In this document: piece after piece, positions 6,839 to 13,640 of the stretch | How the letters are laid out: the number at the start of each line of letters is the position of its first letter | How positions within the stretch are numbered: the stretch's first letter is position 1 | Origin: JANXUC01 sp043749225 | GTDB lineage: Bacteria; Acidobacteriota; Terriglobia; Terriglobales; Acidobacteriaceae | NCBI GenBank assembly: GCA_043749225.1 | Contig: JAYVEP010000149.1 | Coordinates: 1 to 30,427, forward strand | Direction of reading: 5' to 3' | DNA length: 30,427 nt | Position numbers and translations under genes: made by a program | The notes under the pieces: generated by a model | The model's database searches: none | What the model was told of the DNA's origin: nothing | What the model saw: the letters and a program-made list of their open reading frames with translations, nothing else

Positions 6839-8411
6839 GCTGGTCGGCCAGCCGCATGGCTAGCGCCAGAATTGTCAGAGTCGGATTGGAATGCCCACTG
6901 GTCGGAAACACTGCGCTGCTGCCAATGTAGAGATTCGAAATCCCATGCACGCGACAGTCGCGATCCACTACGCCTGCCCGCGGAGAGTCGCTCATACGCG
7001 CTGTTCCAATATGGTGGTATTGATCGGAGATGTGACTTCGCCAGTCGGCAGCGTAACCGGAATTATTCGGCAAATCATCCCGCAGCCAAGCGTCGAGTTC
7101 AATCTCCCCCAAACCCGCAGCACGAAATTGCTCCCGCAGCAGCTTCGCGAACTGACGCAACGTGTAGAGCGTCAGGTCCGTTACCTTCCACCGCACATCG
7201 CTCAGAGGCATCCCCAGGGCATCCAACTTGTTTGCGAGCAAGATGCGGCTTTCAGGATCAGGCTCCTGCTCGCAGGTGAGCCCTACCTGCAATCCCGCTC
7301 CCGGCGCAAAGCTTCGCCCCTTGGCGAGATAGTGCCAGATGGGCGACGCGACCTGACCCGGGTGGGCCGCAATCCGCAGTAGTTTGCGAAAGACTTCAGC
7401 AGAAATTTTCCGGCTCCGCAATGCCGCGTGAACGTCGCGCAAATCCTCAAACTGCGTGCCTTGTTGCACAAACGTGACGCCCATGGAAGCATTCAGCGTC
7501 CGATGCTCGCGCTGCCAGGATGGCGTCGCAGTGCAACGTACCGAATACTTCAAACCACGTTTATGGAACACGTTCAATAGCTTCTGCACTCGCGCCGGAT
7601 TCTTGCTCTTGACCCAGCCAACCTGCGCGTTGGGATGATCCTGAAAAAAACGCCCAACCAAATCGTGCTGATTGCCGAGGCCGCTCTTTTGTTGCGAATT
7701 GTTCACCAGCAAAAGCCGGGCTGTTTCAATGCCTCCCACACAAAGAACCAGATGACGCGGCCACACCGTAGCACTGCGTCCGCCGAGCGAGCGCACGACG
7801 ACAGCGTTGGCACGGCCAAGATTCTCCTCTAAACCAATGTTCGTCACGTTGGCATGCAGCAGCAGAGTACATTCGCTGGAATCGCGGAGACCCGGAAGAT
7901 AGGTCTCTCGCAAGCTCGGCTTCGGACTCCATTTCGAAAAGTGATACCAGATTTTTTGCGGATCGAAAATCGAAGCCTGCGCCGGCAGATACTCAAACAG
8001 ATCGGTGTCAAAGTTCTTGTTGTCAACCATCAGGAACTTGCAGGCACGTTCGTAATAAGCCTTCAGCTCGTCAAACTGAATCGGCCACCCGCTGTTAGCT
8101 ACCCAGTCGCGTTTCTCAAAATCGGACGGCATCAGCGGCAGAGCCTGCCCGCCCCATTTTGTAGTTGATCCGCCGCAAACCCTAAAACGGCCCTGCATAG
8201 CTCCCGTATACGGCAAACCACTGATGTCCACATCGTAGAGAGCCTGCGTAGCCGGTTCGGCATCCAGGCTTCCGCTCTCAAGCACAACTATCTTTTTGTG
8301 CGTCGAAAGCAGTTCGGTGGCAATAGCGAGACCCGCCGCGCCCGCACCGACGATGCAGACGTCGCAGACCAATTCTGGAACATCCTGCACCGAGTTGAGA
8401 TCGACAATCAT
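6819..8411 (-). CDS. GMC-family FAD-dependent oxidoreductase
   Basis: A 530-residue glucose-methanol-choline oxidoreductase, which oxidises an alcohol group, usually on a sugar or polyol, with FAD. The N-terminal dinucleotide fold VGAGAAG has its glycines at 22, 24 and 27, followed by VVLESG at the end of strand 2. CGGSTTKWGGQALPL is the FAD-contact region. The C-terminal block has HHIGTARMSD with the catalytic His, then NLYIGSSAVFPTSGHSNPTLTI with the second catalytic His/Asn position. No signal peptide is seen. The start at 8411 is chosen because its ATG overlaps the stop of the upstream aldo/keto reductase gene as ATGA, implying translational coupling; an in-frame ATG at 8438 lies inside that gene. 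The substrate is unknown, and the coupled reductase suggests linked carbonyl/alcohol chemistry (inference). Confidence 0.92.
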   Translation of the reverse strand: MIVDLNSVQDVPELVCDVCIVGAGAAGLAIATELLSTHKKIVVLESGSLDAEPATQALYDVDISGLPYTGAMQGRFRVCGGSTTKWGGQALPLMPSDFEKRDWVANSGWPIQFDELKAYYERACKFLMVDNKNFDTDLFEYLPAQASIFDPQKIWYHFSKWSPKPSLRETYLPGLRDSSECTLLLHANVTNIGLEENLGRANAVVVRSLGGRSATVWPRHLVLCVGGIETARLLLVNNSQQKSGLGNQHDLVGRFFQDHPNAQVGWVKSKNPARVQKLLNVFHKRGLKYSVRCTATPSWQREHRTLNASMGVTFVQQGTQFEDLRDVHAALRSRKISAEVFRKLLRIAAHPGQVASPIWHYLAKGRSFAPGAGLQVGLTCEQEPDPESRILLANKLDALGMPLSDVRWKVTDLTLYTLRQFAKLLREQFRAAGLGEIELDAWLRDDLPNNSGYAADWRSHISDQYHHIGTARMSDSPRAGVVDRDCRVHGISNLYIGSSAVFPTSGHSNPTLTILALAMRLADQLKRELA

Positions 8412-9385
8412 GAACTTGCGGGTTGCGCCGCCATGCAAGCATCGACAAAGGCCGTGAAGGCTTGCATCTGGGCTGCGTCGTAGCCGCCCGTGGAAGCATC
8501 CCGCACATTCGCCGTTATGCGCGCGGCATCGGCACTCGAAAACAAGATTGGGCCGGAGGTCGCCTGTATCGCATAGTGCAACAGTAACGACCCGAGCACG
8601 CGCGAATCAGTAAGGTCGAGTTGAGTTTGTGCTTGGAAAGCTCGCACTTTATCCGGAGTGTTTCGCACCGAGGTTTGCAGCAACTTGAAGGGATTGAAAA
8701 TACTGTGCAAGATAACAGCCCGATCATCGTGATGCGCTAACTTGGCCAAATTCCGAGAAGCAACATTGTCATCGAACTGAACCACTTGATATTGCGCGGG
8801 AAGCAAACTCGCGTCGCCCTTCAGCTTTTCAAACCCCGAGGCGATCCCTAGTAGCCTGATCTTTCCCTTTGCGACCTGAGCTTGCAGAGCTTCGATCAGC
8901 GCTTCATTCGCCACATCGGCGACAGTTGCTTCATGCAGAAAAAATATGTCGACGTAATCCGTGCCCAATTCTCGCAAACTAGTTGCCAGACTCTCCACTG
9001 CAACTTCGGGCGTAAAGATTCCAGCCTTAGCCATCGCTGAACCCTGATTCTTAGCGCGTTGCAGCAGCCAGGGAAAAGGGCGCAGCAACTTTTTCGCGGC
9101 ATCAATCACGCGGCGATTTCCAGCCAGTCCGGAAGGCGGCTGCAATCCAAATTTCGTTGCAACCGTGACTTGGTCGCGCTTGCCTCGCAGAAATTCTCCC
9201 AAGATGCCTTCCGCGCGCCCGAAACCATACGCCCGCGCTACATCAAAATGCGTGATCCCTTCGGAGAAAGCGTGCTCCAGAAGAGCGACAGCGTCCCGAC
9301 GTTCGGTAAGCGTCGTCAACTGGGTACAGCCGTAACCGAGGGCCGACACCTCCATCCTGGTTGGACCTAGAATGCGTTTCTGCAT
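8408..9385 (-). CDS. Aldo/keto reductase
   Basis: A 325-residue NAD(P)H-dependent aldo/keto reductase with the standard N-terminus MQKRILGPTRMEVSALGYGC. The full catalytic tetrad is visible: Asp48 and Tyr53 in FDVARAYG, Lys78 in VATKFG and His151 in DIFFLHEA. Length is typical. The reading frame stays open far upstream, through the tRNA-Ser gene, but homology begins at ATG 9385, which is the start used although no strong Shine-Dalgarno precedes it. The gene overlaps the following GMC oxidoreductase by 4 bases (ATGA), so the two are surely co-translated. A redox pair of this kind suggests modification of a sugar or polyol. The substrate cannot be told from sequence. Confidence 0.93.
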   Translation of the reverse strand: MQKRILGPTRMEVSALGYGCTQLTTLTERRDAVALLEHAFSEGITHFDVARAYGFGRAEGILGEFLRGKRDQVTVATKFGLQPPSGLAGNRRVIDAAKKLLRPFPWLLQRAKNQGSAMAKAGIFTPEVAVESLATSLRELGTDYVDIFFLHEATVADVANEALIEALQAQVAKGKIRLLGIASGFEKLKGDASLLPAQYQVVQFDDNVASRNLAKLAHHDDRAVILHSIFNPFKLLQTSVRNTPDKVRAFQAQTQLDLTDSRVLGSLLLHYAIQATSGPILFSSADAARITANVRDASTGGYDAAQMQAFTAFVDACMAAQPASS

Positions 9386-9425
9386 GGTTTGAGAGAAAAA
9401 TGATTCTACAGTCTCTCCCACAAGG

Positions 9426-9453
9426 TTGAAAAACTGGGGCTTGCTGATAGTCT
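9426..9453 (+). promoter_or_regulatory. Possible tRNA-Ser promoter
   Basis: TTGAAA at 9426-9431 and TAGTCT at 9448-9453 are 16 bases apart, ending 17 bases before the tRNA. The -10 is a weak match, so this is tentative. Confidence 0.3.
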
Positions 9454-9470
9454 GTGAACAGCACTCACGC

Positions 9471-9560
9471 GGAGGGATGTGTGAGTGGTTGAAACAGGCG
9501 GTCTTGAAAACCGCTGTACCTGAAAGGGTACCGGGGGTTCGAATCCCTCTCCCTCCGCCA
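9471..9560 (+). tRNA. tRNA-Ser (anticodon UGA)
   Basis: A 90-base class II tRNA with encoded CCA. The acceptor stem GGAGGGA pairs with TCCCTCC, followed by discriminator G and CCA. The anticodon stem GCGGT/ACCGC encloses the loop CTTGAAA, giving anticodon TGA, which reads UCA and related Ser codons. The long variable arm (TGTACCTGAAAGGGTACC) is typical of tRNA-Ser. The T arm has GGTTCGAATCC. No disrupted repeat or integrase suggests an integration event here. Confidence 0.97.
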
Positions 9561-9599
9561 TTAACTTTCTTAGTACTTTCACCTTCGTGGCGAGCCGAC

Positions 9600-9627
9600 T
9601 CGTCAGCTTCCGCGTCTCCGCTATAAT
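9600..9627 (+). promoter_or_regulatory. Candidate promoter of the HpaI-type aldolase
   Basis: A consensus -10 TATAAT at 9622-9627 is preceded, 16 bases away, by TCGTCA (four of six matches to TTGACA). It would give a leader of about 65 bases before the aldolase ATG at 9698. Confidence 0.55.
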
Positions 9628-9697
9628 GCTCCTCACAACAATTGACGATGTTTGCCGTCATCCGGCCAAAATTATCTAACTCACCAGGAGAACTCTT

Positions 9698-10543
9698 ATG
9701 TCTGAAAACGCCCTTACTGGCGCCGAATTTAAGCAACAGATGCGCGATGGCAAGCCGAAGATGGGCTTGTTCCTCAATTCTCATAGTCCAACGGTTGCCG
9801 AGCAAGTCGCCCACAGCGGCTATGACTGGCTGCTGGTCGATTCCCAGCACGGCCCGATGGGCTACGAGAAGCTCTCGGCAATGCTGTGCGCGATCGCCAG
9901 CGGTGGAGCCAAGTCGATGGTCCGCGTAGCTGGATATAGCGACCGCGCCGGCATTCAACAGGCTCTCGATCTGGGTGCGGACGGCGTTCTGGTGCCCTAC
10001 ATCAACACTGCCGAAGAAGCTCGGCAGGCCATTAGCTGCACCAAGTATCCGATGGCGGGAACGCGCTCGGTCTACTTTCCGCAGCGCAGCATGAACAAAG
10101 GCGGGCTGCTCGGCTACGCTGGCTCGGCGAACGACAACATCATCGTCGCGTTGCAAGTGGAAACCGCTTCCTGCATCGAGCACATGACGGAGATTGCGGC
10201 GGTACCAGGCGTGGACATGTTGTTCCTGGGACAGAACGATCTCTGCATGTCGATGGGGCTTTACGTGAAATACAAGTTCCCGGAAATGTATACGTCTCCC
10301 GAGTTGCAGGCGGCGACGCAAAAGCTGGTGGATGAAGCGCGCAAGAATAAAATCATTCTGGGACTGTTCTTGTTCGGCACCTCACGCGTCGGCGAATTTC
10401 TCGACAAGGGCTTTACCTTCATCAGCGTGGGCAACGATCTCCATCATGTTCTGACGCAGGCAGGCGCTTATGTGAAGGACATGGAAGGCATCGCGAAAGA
10501 CAAGAAAAAAGATTGGGTGCGGCGGCCTTCGGCGCTGCTGTAG
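9698..10543 (+). CDS. HpcH/HpaI-family aldolase
   Basis: A 281-residue class II pyruvate-type aldolase of the HpcH/HpaI family, which includes 4-hydroxy-2-oxoheptanedioate aldolase and 2-dehydro-3-deoxyglucarate aldolase. These cleave a 2-keto-acid sugar derivative to pyruvate and an aldehyde using a divalent metal. The active-site pattern is present: His51 in VDSQHGPMGYE, Arg76 in MVRVAGY, Glu155 in ALQVETASC and Asp181 in LGQNDLCMSMG. AGGAGA lies about 7 bases before the ATG. The protein is somewhat longer than the usual 250-267, with an added basic C-terminus (KDKKKDWVRRPSALL). It has its own candidate promoter and terminator, so it is probably monocistronic. The exact substrate is not decidable from sequence. 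Confidence 0.9.
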   Translation: MSENALTGAEFKQQMRDGKPKMGLFLNSHSPTVAEQVAHSGYDWLLVDSQHGPMGYEKLSAMLCAIASGGAKSMVRVAGYSDRAGIQQALDLGADGVLVPYINTAEEARQAISCTKYPMAGTRSVYFPQRSMNKGGLLGYAGSANDNIIVALQVETASCIEHMTEIAAVPGVDMLFLGQNDLCMSMGLYVKYKFPEMYTSPELQAATQKLVDEARKNKIILGLFLFGTSRVGEFLDKGFTFISVGNDLHHVLTQAGAYVKDMEGIAKDKKKDWVRRPSALL

Positions 10544-10566
10544 AGCCGATTTGGTTTCACAAAAGC

Positions 10567-10596
10567 AAAACGCCCTGGTTTTCGCCAGGGCGTTTT
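10567..10596. terminator. Bidirectional rho-independent terminator
   Basis: AAAACGCCCTGG and CCAGGGCGTTTT form a 12-bp stem around the loop TTTTCG, with T-rich tails on both strands. It lies between two convergent genes, the aldolase (ending 10543) and the LuxR-type regulator (ending 10616), and can stop transcription from both. Confidence 0.95.
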
Positions 10597-10615
10597 CTTG
10601 TGAATCCCTTGAACT

Positions 10616-11287
10616 TTACGCGCCGATATTCTGCGGCGTCGGAACCGGTGGCGCGGTCGTTGCCGCCGCGGCCTCTGCCAAAATACGGTGATGAATGGTA
10701 AACAGCGCCAATTCTAGCCGGTCCGAGACACCAATCTTGTCGTAGACGTTGCGCAGGTAGTTCTTGATCACCTGCTCGGTCGTCCCAAGCTGGGTGGCGA
10801 TTTCTTTGTTTTTGTAGCCCTGCACAATCAGAGCGACAATCCGAAGTTCCTTGGCTGTGAGGCGGTCGCGAACGCGCATACCGACCATATCGTTCTCGGT
10901 CAGTTCGCTGGGAACGGCAACATCCTGAATCCAGGTTTCTCCGCGAGCCACTTTGCGCACGCAATCCACGAGCGCGGAACTGGTGACGTTGCGGTAAATG
11001 ACGCCGTGAGCGCCCGCGCCAACGTATTTCGAGGCAGCTTCGCCGGTATCAGCTAGCGCGATCAGGCGCGTCTTCGCGTTGTTGGTAGCTTCGGCGACAG
11101 AGTGGAAGTCGCTGATGAAGCCTCCCGCTACGACTAGGACTGCAGCCTTAAACTTGTCGAGCGCCATGAACATTTGTTCAGCCGTTTGTGCCTGCGCCAC
11201 AATGCGCATCTCGTCTTCGACGGCGAGAACCTTGGCTATGCCGGCTCGAAATATGGCTTGATTGTCCGCCAGAATCAGTTTCAGCAT
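10616..11287 (-). CDS. NarL/LuxR-type regulator with degenerate receiver domain
   Basis: A 223-residue DNA-binding regulator. Residues 1 to about 120 have the receiver fold pattern (LKLILADNQAIFRAGIAKVL at the start, GAGAHGVIYRN near strand 5). The C-terminal HTH, about residues 143-200, is a clear GerE/LuxR domain: LTAKELRIVALIVQGYKNKEIA, then a recognition helix with TTEQVIKNYLRNVYDKIGV. Aligned by the usual spacing, the phospho-acceptor Asp is Val53 (VLVVAGG instead of LLDxxMP). The acidic pair at strand 1 is reduced to ADN, and the conserved Lys of strand 5 is Arg. Control by phosphorylation is therefore unlikely. The last 20 residues are Ala/Pro/Thr-rich. GAGAGGAAA precedes the ATG. The PilZ gene lies 16 bases upstream on the same strand, so the two form an operon. 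Confidence 0.9.
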   Translation of the reverse strand: MLKLILADNQAIFRAGIAKVLAVEDEMRIVAQAQTAEQMFMALDKFKAAVLVVAGGFISDFHSVAEATNNAKTRLIALADTGEAASKYVGAGAHGVIYRNVTSSALVDCVRKVARGETWIQDVAVPSELTENDMVGMRVRDRLTAKELRIVALIVQGYKNKEIATQLGTTEQVIKNYLRNVYDKIGVSDRLELALFTIHHRILAEAAAATTAPPVPTPQNIGA

Positions 11288-11303
11288 TCGATTTCCTCTC
11301 CGC

Positions 11304-11627
11304 CTAATTTTTGCGTACTAAATCGTAAGTATCGATCACGCAAGCTACGCCGCGCGTTTCGCCTGGTTTGCCGTCTTCCAGATGGTCGGTGCGAACGACC
11401 CGGCCTCGGCATTGCAGGATCGCTTCTTTCCCGCCGGTTGCGCTGGCAGGTAGAACAATCTCCAAATCCACCGGGTTGCCCACTTCAAACGACTCGTCGG
11501 CGCGAATGTAGACACCCGCCGCGCTCAGGTTTCCGGTCGTACCTTTGTAATCGGCTGTAGTGTCGCCGCGATGAACCCGAATGGGCAGCTCCAGCGGGAA
11601 TCGCTTTCCCGTCCGTGCTTCGTCCAC
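11304..11627 (-). CDS. PilZ-domain protein (putative c-di-GMP receptor)
   Basis: A 107-residue single-domain PilZ protein. Both c-di-GMP-binding motifs are visible: RxxxR as R5-TGK-R9, directly before FPLELPIRV, and the (D/N)xSxxG motif as N33-L-S35-AA-G38, followed by VYIRADESFEVGNPVDLEIVLP. Length is typical for a stand-alone PilZ adaptor acting in the cytosol. The start is GTG (11625-11627), fixed by a strong GAGGAGG six bases upstream. It is the first gene of a two-gene operon with the atypical regulator 16 bases downstream. A candidate promoter lies at 11738-11766, and a hairpin at 11640-11659 directly adjoins the Shine-Dalgarno, so translation could be gated by RNA structure. A c-di-GMP link to the regulator is inference. 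Confidence 0.9.
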   Translation of the reverse strand: MDEARTGKRFPLELPIRVHRGDTTADYKGTTGNLSAAGVYIRADESFEVGNPVDLEIVLPASATGGKEAILQCRGRVVRTDHLEDGKPGETRGVACVIDTYDLVRKN

Positions 11628-11639
11628 AGTGCCTCCTCA

Positions 11640-11659
11640 TGCTGCGTCATTACGCAGCA
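11640..11659 (-). promoter_or_regulatory. Hairpin adjoining the PilZ ribosome site
   Basis: TGCTGCGT and ACGCAGCA form a perfect 8-bp stem around a 4-base loop in the PilZ 5' leader, a few bases from the GAGGAGG ribosome site. It could modulate translation or mRNA stability, or be a protein-binding operator. Confidence 0.55.
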
Positions 11660-11737
11660 AATCTCTCTCACTACTGTAATCCGCCTAGGGCGGTATGCAC
11701 AGTGGGATTGCAAAAACAAATTCCCGTGCTCTGGGGG

Positions 11738-11766
11738 GTTATATCACGGGAAGCCCCTCAAAACAA
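11738..11766 (-). promoter_or_regulatory. Candidate promoter of the PilZ-regulator operon
   Basis: On the minus strand TTGTTT (11766-11761) is followed after exactly 17 bases by TATAAC (11743-11738). Transcription would begin near 11730, giving a leader of about 100 bases. The inverted repeat TTCCCGTG/CACGGGAA (11721-11752) brackets the -10, as an operator would. Confidence 0.55.
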
Positions 11767-11849
11767 AGCGTGTAGAGCCCTTGGGAGCCGAACTAGGTAC
11801 CTCTGAGCCCACTTGGCCATCTCCGTCCTCCCCGAAAATCAGCAGCCCC

Positions 11850-11925
11850 TGCTTGCAAGCAAACGCCTGAACTACATGATTGGCACTTTGCAGGACGTCC
11901 TGGTTACTGTCGTACCTTGCAAGGT
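11850..11925. promoter_or_regulatory. Cluster of three perfect 12-bp palindromes
   Basis: TGCTTGCAAGCA (11850-11861), CAGGACGTCCTG (11891-11902) and ACCTTGCAAGGT (11914-11925) are each fully self-complementary. The first and third share the core CTTGCAAG. They sit 105-180 bases before the start of the 505-residue protein gene and look like operator sites for a dimeric regulator. No -10/-35 pair could be assigned with confidence. Confidence 0.5.
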
Positions 11926-12030
11926 TACTCCGCTTCTTGTGCCGCCTCGTGATTTGGTTTGTACTGATGGTGGCGGTTTTTCCGGCGTAATTCTCGCGTC
12001 AGGGGGAGTTCCGTCCACTGGCATAATCGA

Positions 12031-13548
12031 ATGGTCGACGATCCGAAGTGGGAACTCGCAATTCTGGGGTCCGTCCACAGCTTCTATCAAAAGCTGTTGG
12101 AGGAGTCTCTTGCCGACCAGTTACTCGTCCCCAAGGGACTCGAGGCGGATGCGCTGAGCCAGCCGGATATTGACCTCAACGACACAGTGGAGCGCATGCG
12201 GCGCTGGCTGCGCCTGTTGGACTTGGCTGTCACCACAGCAGCCCTGCGGCACGGAATGGCAGCTGACGGTGACCCTGAGGTCGCAGAAGCCCTGCTGCGC
12301 TACTACGCCCGTAAGGCCAATCCCAACGCCGCGGATCGTGACAAGATCGACTTTGCCGCCACATTTCTCTACCGCAACCCGCGCGTAGCCGGGCAATGGG
12401 AAAGCCGTGGCATGGCTCTCGACGGCGTCGTCCCCATGTCTCCTTTTGAGATTGCGCTGATGGAAATTCTAGGAGACGCCGAGTCGGTCCAGCTACAGGA
12501 AGAGACGGCCCTTCTCCTCTACGAACTGGATTCCCTGCGCGACCAAGCCGAAACTCTGGGCGATTTTGACGAAATCATGGAGTTGGCCATTGTGCAGCGT
12601 GGCCGCCGCCTGAAACAGCTCCTGGGTGACCACTTTTACCATCCAGCTGTGTTGAATAGCATCGCCACCTATAACGTCACGCTGGGATCGCGTTTCCAAT
12701 CGCTGTTCCGCGATGCCGCACGCGAAATCAAGGGCTTTGCCCGAACCATGCAGCGCGAGGGAAGTAATTCCCATAAACGCCTGGACGGCGACGTCACCGT
12801 CGATGACGTGGCGGCGATGGAAGAGGATGAGGTCTTAGGAACGGAATACAACATTGCGCAAGAGCGCTTTCAGCGCATGTTGCAAGTAAAAAAAGCTCTG
12901 GAATCGCAGCAACCCAACGCGAGCCACACACCGCGCCCGGCGCGCCCAAGTTACATTCCGGCGCCCAGCTCAGCACCCTCGATCACGTTGCCGAACTTCG
13001 CGCGGTCCACAGCATCGGCCGCTGCGGCTCCGGCCTTGCGTCCAGTGGCCTTGGCTTATGACTGCAAGCAGGAGGAACCGCGCCTGCAGAGTGTAGCCGA
13101 CTCCATCCGCGCCTTTATGCTGGCGGCCGATTCTACGGTCCGGGAAGTGGTTCCCATGCGCTCCTTCAACCTGGTGCTGACCCGACCCGAAGCCGAGGCC
13201 TTCTGTGCCGACTTTATTGGTGAAAACAGCCTGCGCGGCGAGACCGTTCGCATGTTGGTGCGCATTGTAGCCATCCTTACCCGCATGGGCACCGAGTACG
13301 ACGAACTCAAGCAACGTCACAAGTCCCCTACTCTGGCCAAACCTCATGCAGATGCTCTGCGATACCTGCTGGAAATGGCGAAAACGTCGGGCGAGGAAGC
13401 GGACGAAATCTTCTTCAAACTCGAGCAAAACAGCCTGACCCACCTGGCGGCTGCCATCCTGGAATCGCTGGATCGCCTGCGCGGACGGGCCGAATTCATT
13501 CTGGATGTGCTGGAACGCTGGGAACGCCGAGAAAATAATCCCGCCTAA
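12031..13548 (+). CDS. Conserved-looking hypothetical helical protein, 505 aa
   Basis: I do not recognise a family. The 505-residue product has no signal peptide or membrane segment, so it is probably cytosolic. Two helix-rich parts are seen: residues 1 to about 285, with many Leu/Glu/Arg heptad-like stretches (TVERMRRWLRLLDLAVTTAA; QLQEETALLLYELDSLRDQAETLG), and about 340 to 505, ending in AAAILESLDRLRGRAEFILDVLERWERRE. They are joined by a Pro/Ser/Ala-rich linker around 290-335 (TPRPARPSYIPAPSSAP). The sustained open frame and codon-position bias support a real gene. The ATG at 12031 lacks a clear ribosome site. The gene is divergent from the PilZ operon and shares its palindrome-rich control region, suggesting but not proving a regulatory link. 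It converges on the VWFA gene. Confidence 0.8.
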   Translation: MVDDPKWELAILGSVHSFYQKLLEESLADQLLVPKGLEADALSQPDIDLNDTVERMRRWLRLLDLAVTTAALRHGMAADGDPEVAEALLRYYARKANPNAADRDKIDFAATFLYRNPRVAGQWESRGMALDGVVPMSPFEIALMEILGDAESVQLQEETALLLYELDSLRDQAETLGDFDEIMELAIVQRGRRLKQLLGDHFYHPAVLNSIATYNVTLGSRFQSLFRDAAREIKGFARTMQREGSNSHKRLDGDVTVDDVAAMEEDEVLGTEYNIAQERFQRMLQVKKALESQQPNASHTPRPARPSYIPAPSSAPSITLPNFARSTASAAAAPALRPVALAYDCKQEEPRLQSVADSIRAFMLAADSTVREVVPMRSFNLVLTRPEAEAFCADFIGENSLRGETVRMLVRIVAILTRMGTEYDELKQRHKSPTLAKPHADALRYLLEMAKTSGEEADEIFFKLEQNSLTHLAAAILESLDRLRGRAEFILDVLERWERRENNPA

Positions 13549-13554
13549 GGTTCG

Positions 13555-13633
13555 CACCACGGAGACGCTGAGAAATCCCTTTGGGCAATGAATCCCTAAA
13601 AGACGCTTCTCCGTGTCTCAGGGACTTCGTGGT
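13555..13633. repeat. Inverted pair of CCACGGAG-type repeats between convergent genes
   Basis: CACCACGGAGACGCTGAG (13555-13572) and, in opposite orientation, CTCCGTGTCTCAGGGACTTCGTGGT-type sequence (13609-13633) flank 36 bases. They belong to the family seen at 3913-3939. As an imperfect long-range inverted repeat between two convergent gene ends, the pair could fold into a bidirectional transcript end, but it lacks T runs. Confidence 0.65.
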
Positions 13634-13640
13634 AAATGGC

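Larger units (their letters stand above)
11628..12030. other. Palindrome-rich divergent control region
   Basis: About 400 bases between the leftward PilZ operon and the rightward unknown gene. From left to right it contains the stem-loop at 11640-11659, a short CCGCC-tag-GGCGG hairpin at 11681-11693, the inverted pair TTCCCGTG (11721-11728)/CACGGGAA (11745-11752) straddling the candidate PilZ -10, and three perfect 12-base palindromes at 11850-11925. Open frames here have no coding character. Confidence 0.6.

Noticed and set aside
9471..9560. tRNA-Ser as an integration site for a mobile element
   Set aside because: There is no integrase, no duplicated tRNA 3' end and normal housekeeping-type genes on both sides.
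8408..10321. A single 637-residue minus-strand frame covering the aldo/keto reductase and beyond
   Set aside because: Its upstream half runs antisense through the tRNA-Ser gene and the HpaI-type aldolase. Aldo/keto reductase homology starts only at the ATG at 9385.
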